This document shows, piece by piece, positions 9,171 to 9,562 of a DNA stretch of 9,562 nucleotides. The notes beneath the pieces are model-generated. The model was not told where the DNA came from and made no database searches. It saw only the letters and a program-made list of their open reading frames with translations. This DNA is from Candidatus Bipolaricaulota bacterium. Its GTDB lineage: Bacteria > Bipolaricaulota > Bipolaricaulia > Bipolaricaulales > Bipolaricaulaceae. Numbering within the stretch: position 1 is the first letter of the stretch; each line of letters opens with the position of its first letter. Made by a program: the position numbers and the translations under genes. Location: the NCBI GenBank assembly GCA_025060555.1, contig JANXBC010000041.1, positions 1-9,562 on the forward strand. Reading direction: 5' to 3'.

Positions 9171-9562
9171 TCACTTCTTTGGCGCCTCGAGGTCAGGGAA
9201 GGAAGCCATGGCCACCCTTTCTTCCAAATCCGGCACCACGCTGCGCAGGAGGCGTTCCACGGCCGCGCGCAACTGGTTGGCCACCTCTTCTGTGGCCGTG
9301 TTCAGCCCATGCCCGATCACCGAGTTGTTGCGCGCGCTCAGCGCGTGATCGAGATGGCTCGCGAAGTACTCGTGCCCAAGCGTGTCCCCAAGGTCCGCCA
9401 GGAGCTTATAGGCGTTGTGCACACCGAGCTTGAGTTCTCCGCGCTCGTTGAGGAACCGTTCGTAGTACGCGTGGCTCGAGGCCGGCAGCTGCGCGAGCTC
9501 CACGTGGTTCGTGTTGATGCCGTAGCCGTGGAGGAGGCGAAACTGGGCGATGAGCTCGGCCA
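9171..9562 (-). CDS. C-terminal part of a Csm6/Csx1-like (Cas02710 family) CRISPR-associated HEPN protein
   Basis: The minus-strand frame is open from the window edge to a TGA at 9171-9173, giving the last 129 or so codons; the beginning lies beyond 9562. The segment is helical. It includes LLHGYGINTNHVELAQLP, then GVHNAYKLLADLGDTLGHEY, and ARNNSVIGHGLNTATEE, ending in FPDLEAPKK. R and H in RNNSVIGH (9309-9332) fit the R-X4-6-H motif of HEPN ribonucleases. The RNxSxxxHG block, with a following helix and a terminal FP-L, resembles the C-terminal domain of the Cas02710/Csm6/Csx1 group. In these proteins a CARF domain senses cyclic oligoadenylate made by Cas10 and switches on RNA cleavage; the CARF part is outside the window, so that role is inferred. 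The GTG at 9501-9503 is internal, because similar sequence continues upstream of it. The gene converges on thiQ with 11 bp between stops. Confidence 0.7.
   Translation of the reverse strand, partial: AELIAQFRLLHGYGINTNHVELAQLPASSHAYYERFLNERGELKLGVHNAYKLLADLGDTLGHEYFASHLDHALSARNNSVIGHGLNTATEEVANQLRAAVERLLRSVVPDLEERVAMASFPDLEAPKK

Overview
The window is about 9.6 kb of bacterial DNA with high-GC ends and a less GC-rich middle. The best clue to lifestyle is a glycosidase that, from memory, closely resembles AglA of Thermotoga maritima. That points to a thermophile or a lineage that exchanges genes with thermophiles. The high GC argues against Thermotoga itself. The phylum cannot be fixed from this sequence alone; an uncultured thermophilic lineage is plausible.

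Layout. (1) 1-2456, plus strand: a Hsp100/Clp ATPase of ClpC architecture, missing only its extreme N-terminus, which lies before the window. (2) 2535-3974, plus strand: a family GH4 NAD- and metal-dependent glycosidase (AglA type) with much lower GC than clpC. (3) 3975-4642: a stretch without a convincing gene, possibly decayed DNA. (4) 4643-9159: a complete thiamine-salvage operon. It has a candidate promoter, a TPP riboswitch aptamer, an expression platform with a strong intrinsic terminator, then thiamine pyrophosphokinase (thiN) and the thiamine ABC transporter genes thiB (binding protein), thiP (fused permease) and thiQ (ATPase). The genes overlap by 28, 40 and 14 bp. (5) 9171-9562, minus strand: the C-terminal part of a protein I assign to the Csm6/Csx1-like (Cas02710) family, with an R-X6-H HEPN ribonuclease motif. 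It converges on thiQ with an 11-bp gap and runs off the window, so a type III CRISPR locus may lie to the right.

How the thiamine operon works together: ThiBPQ imports thiamine, ThiN converts it to TPP, and TPP binds the leader RNA and stops expression. The terminator hairpin also contains the Shine-Dalgarno of thiN, and the apparent thiN start codon (TTG) begins inside the terminator U-tract. One hairpin could therefore block both transcription and translation.

The most interesting points are the CRISPR-associated HEPN gene at the right edge, the merged terminator and ribosome-binding site, a ClpC-type ATPase without a recognisable ClpP-docking tripeptide, and the low-GC AglA-like gene beside apparently non-coding DNA. 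I did not find a clearly new multi-gene system; the thiamine operon is well understood in outline.
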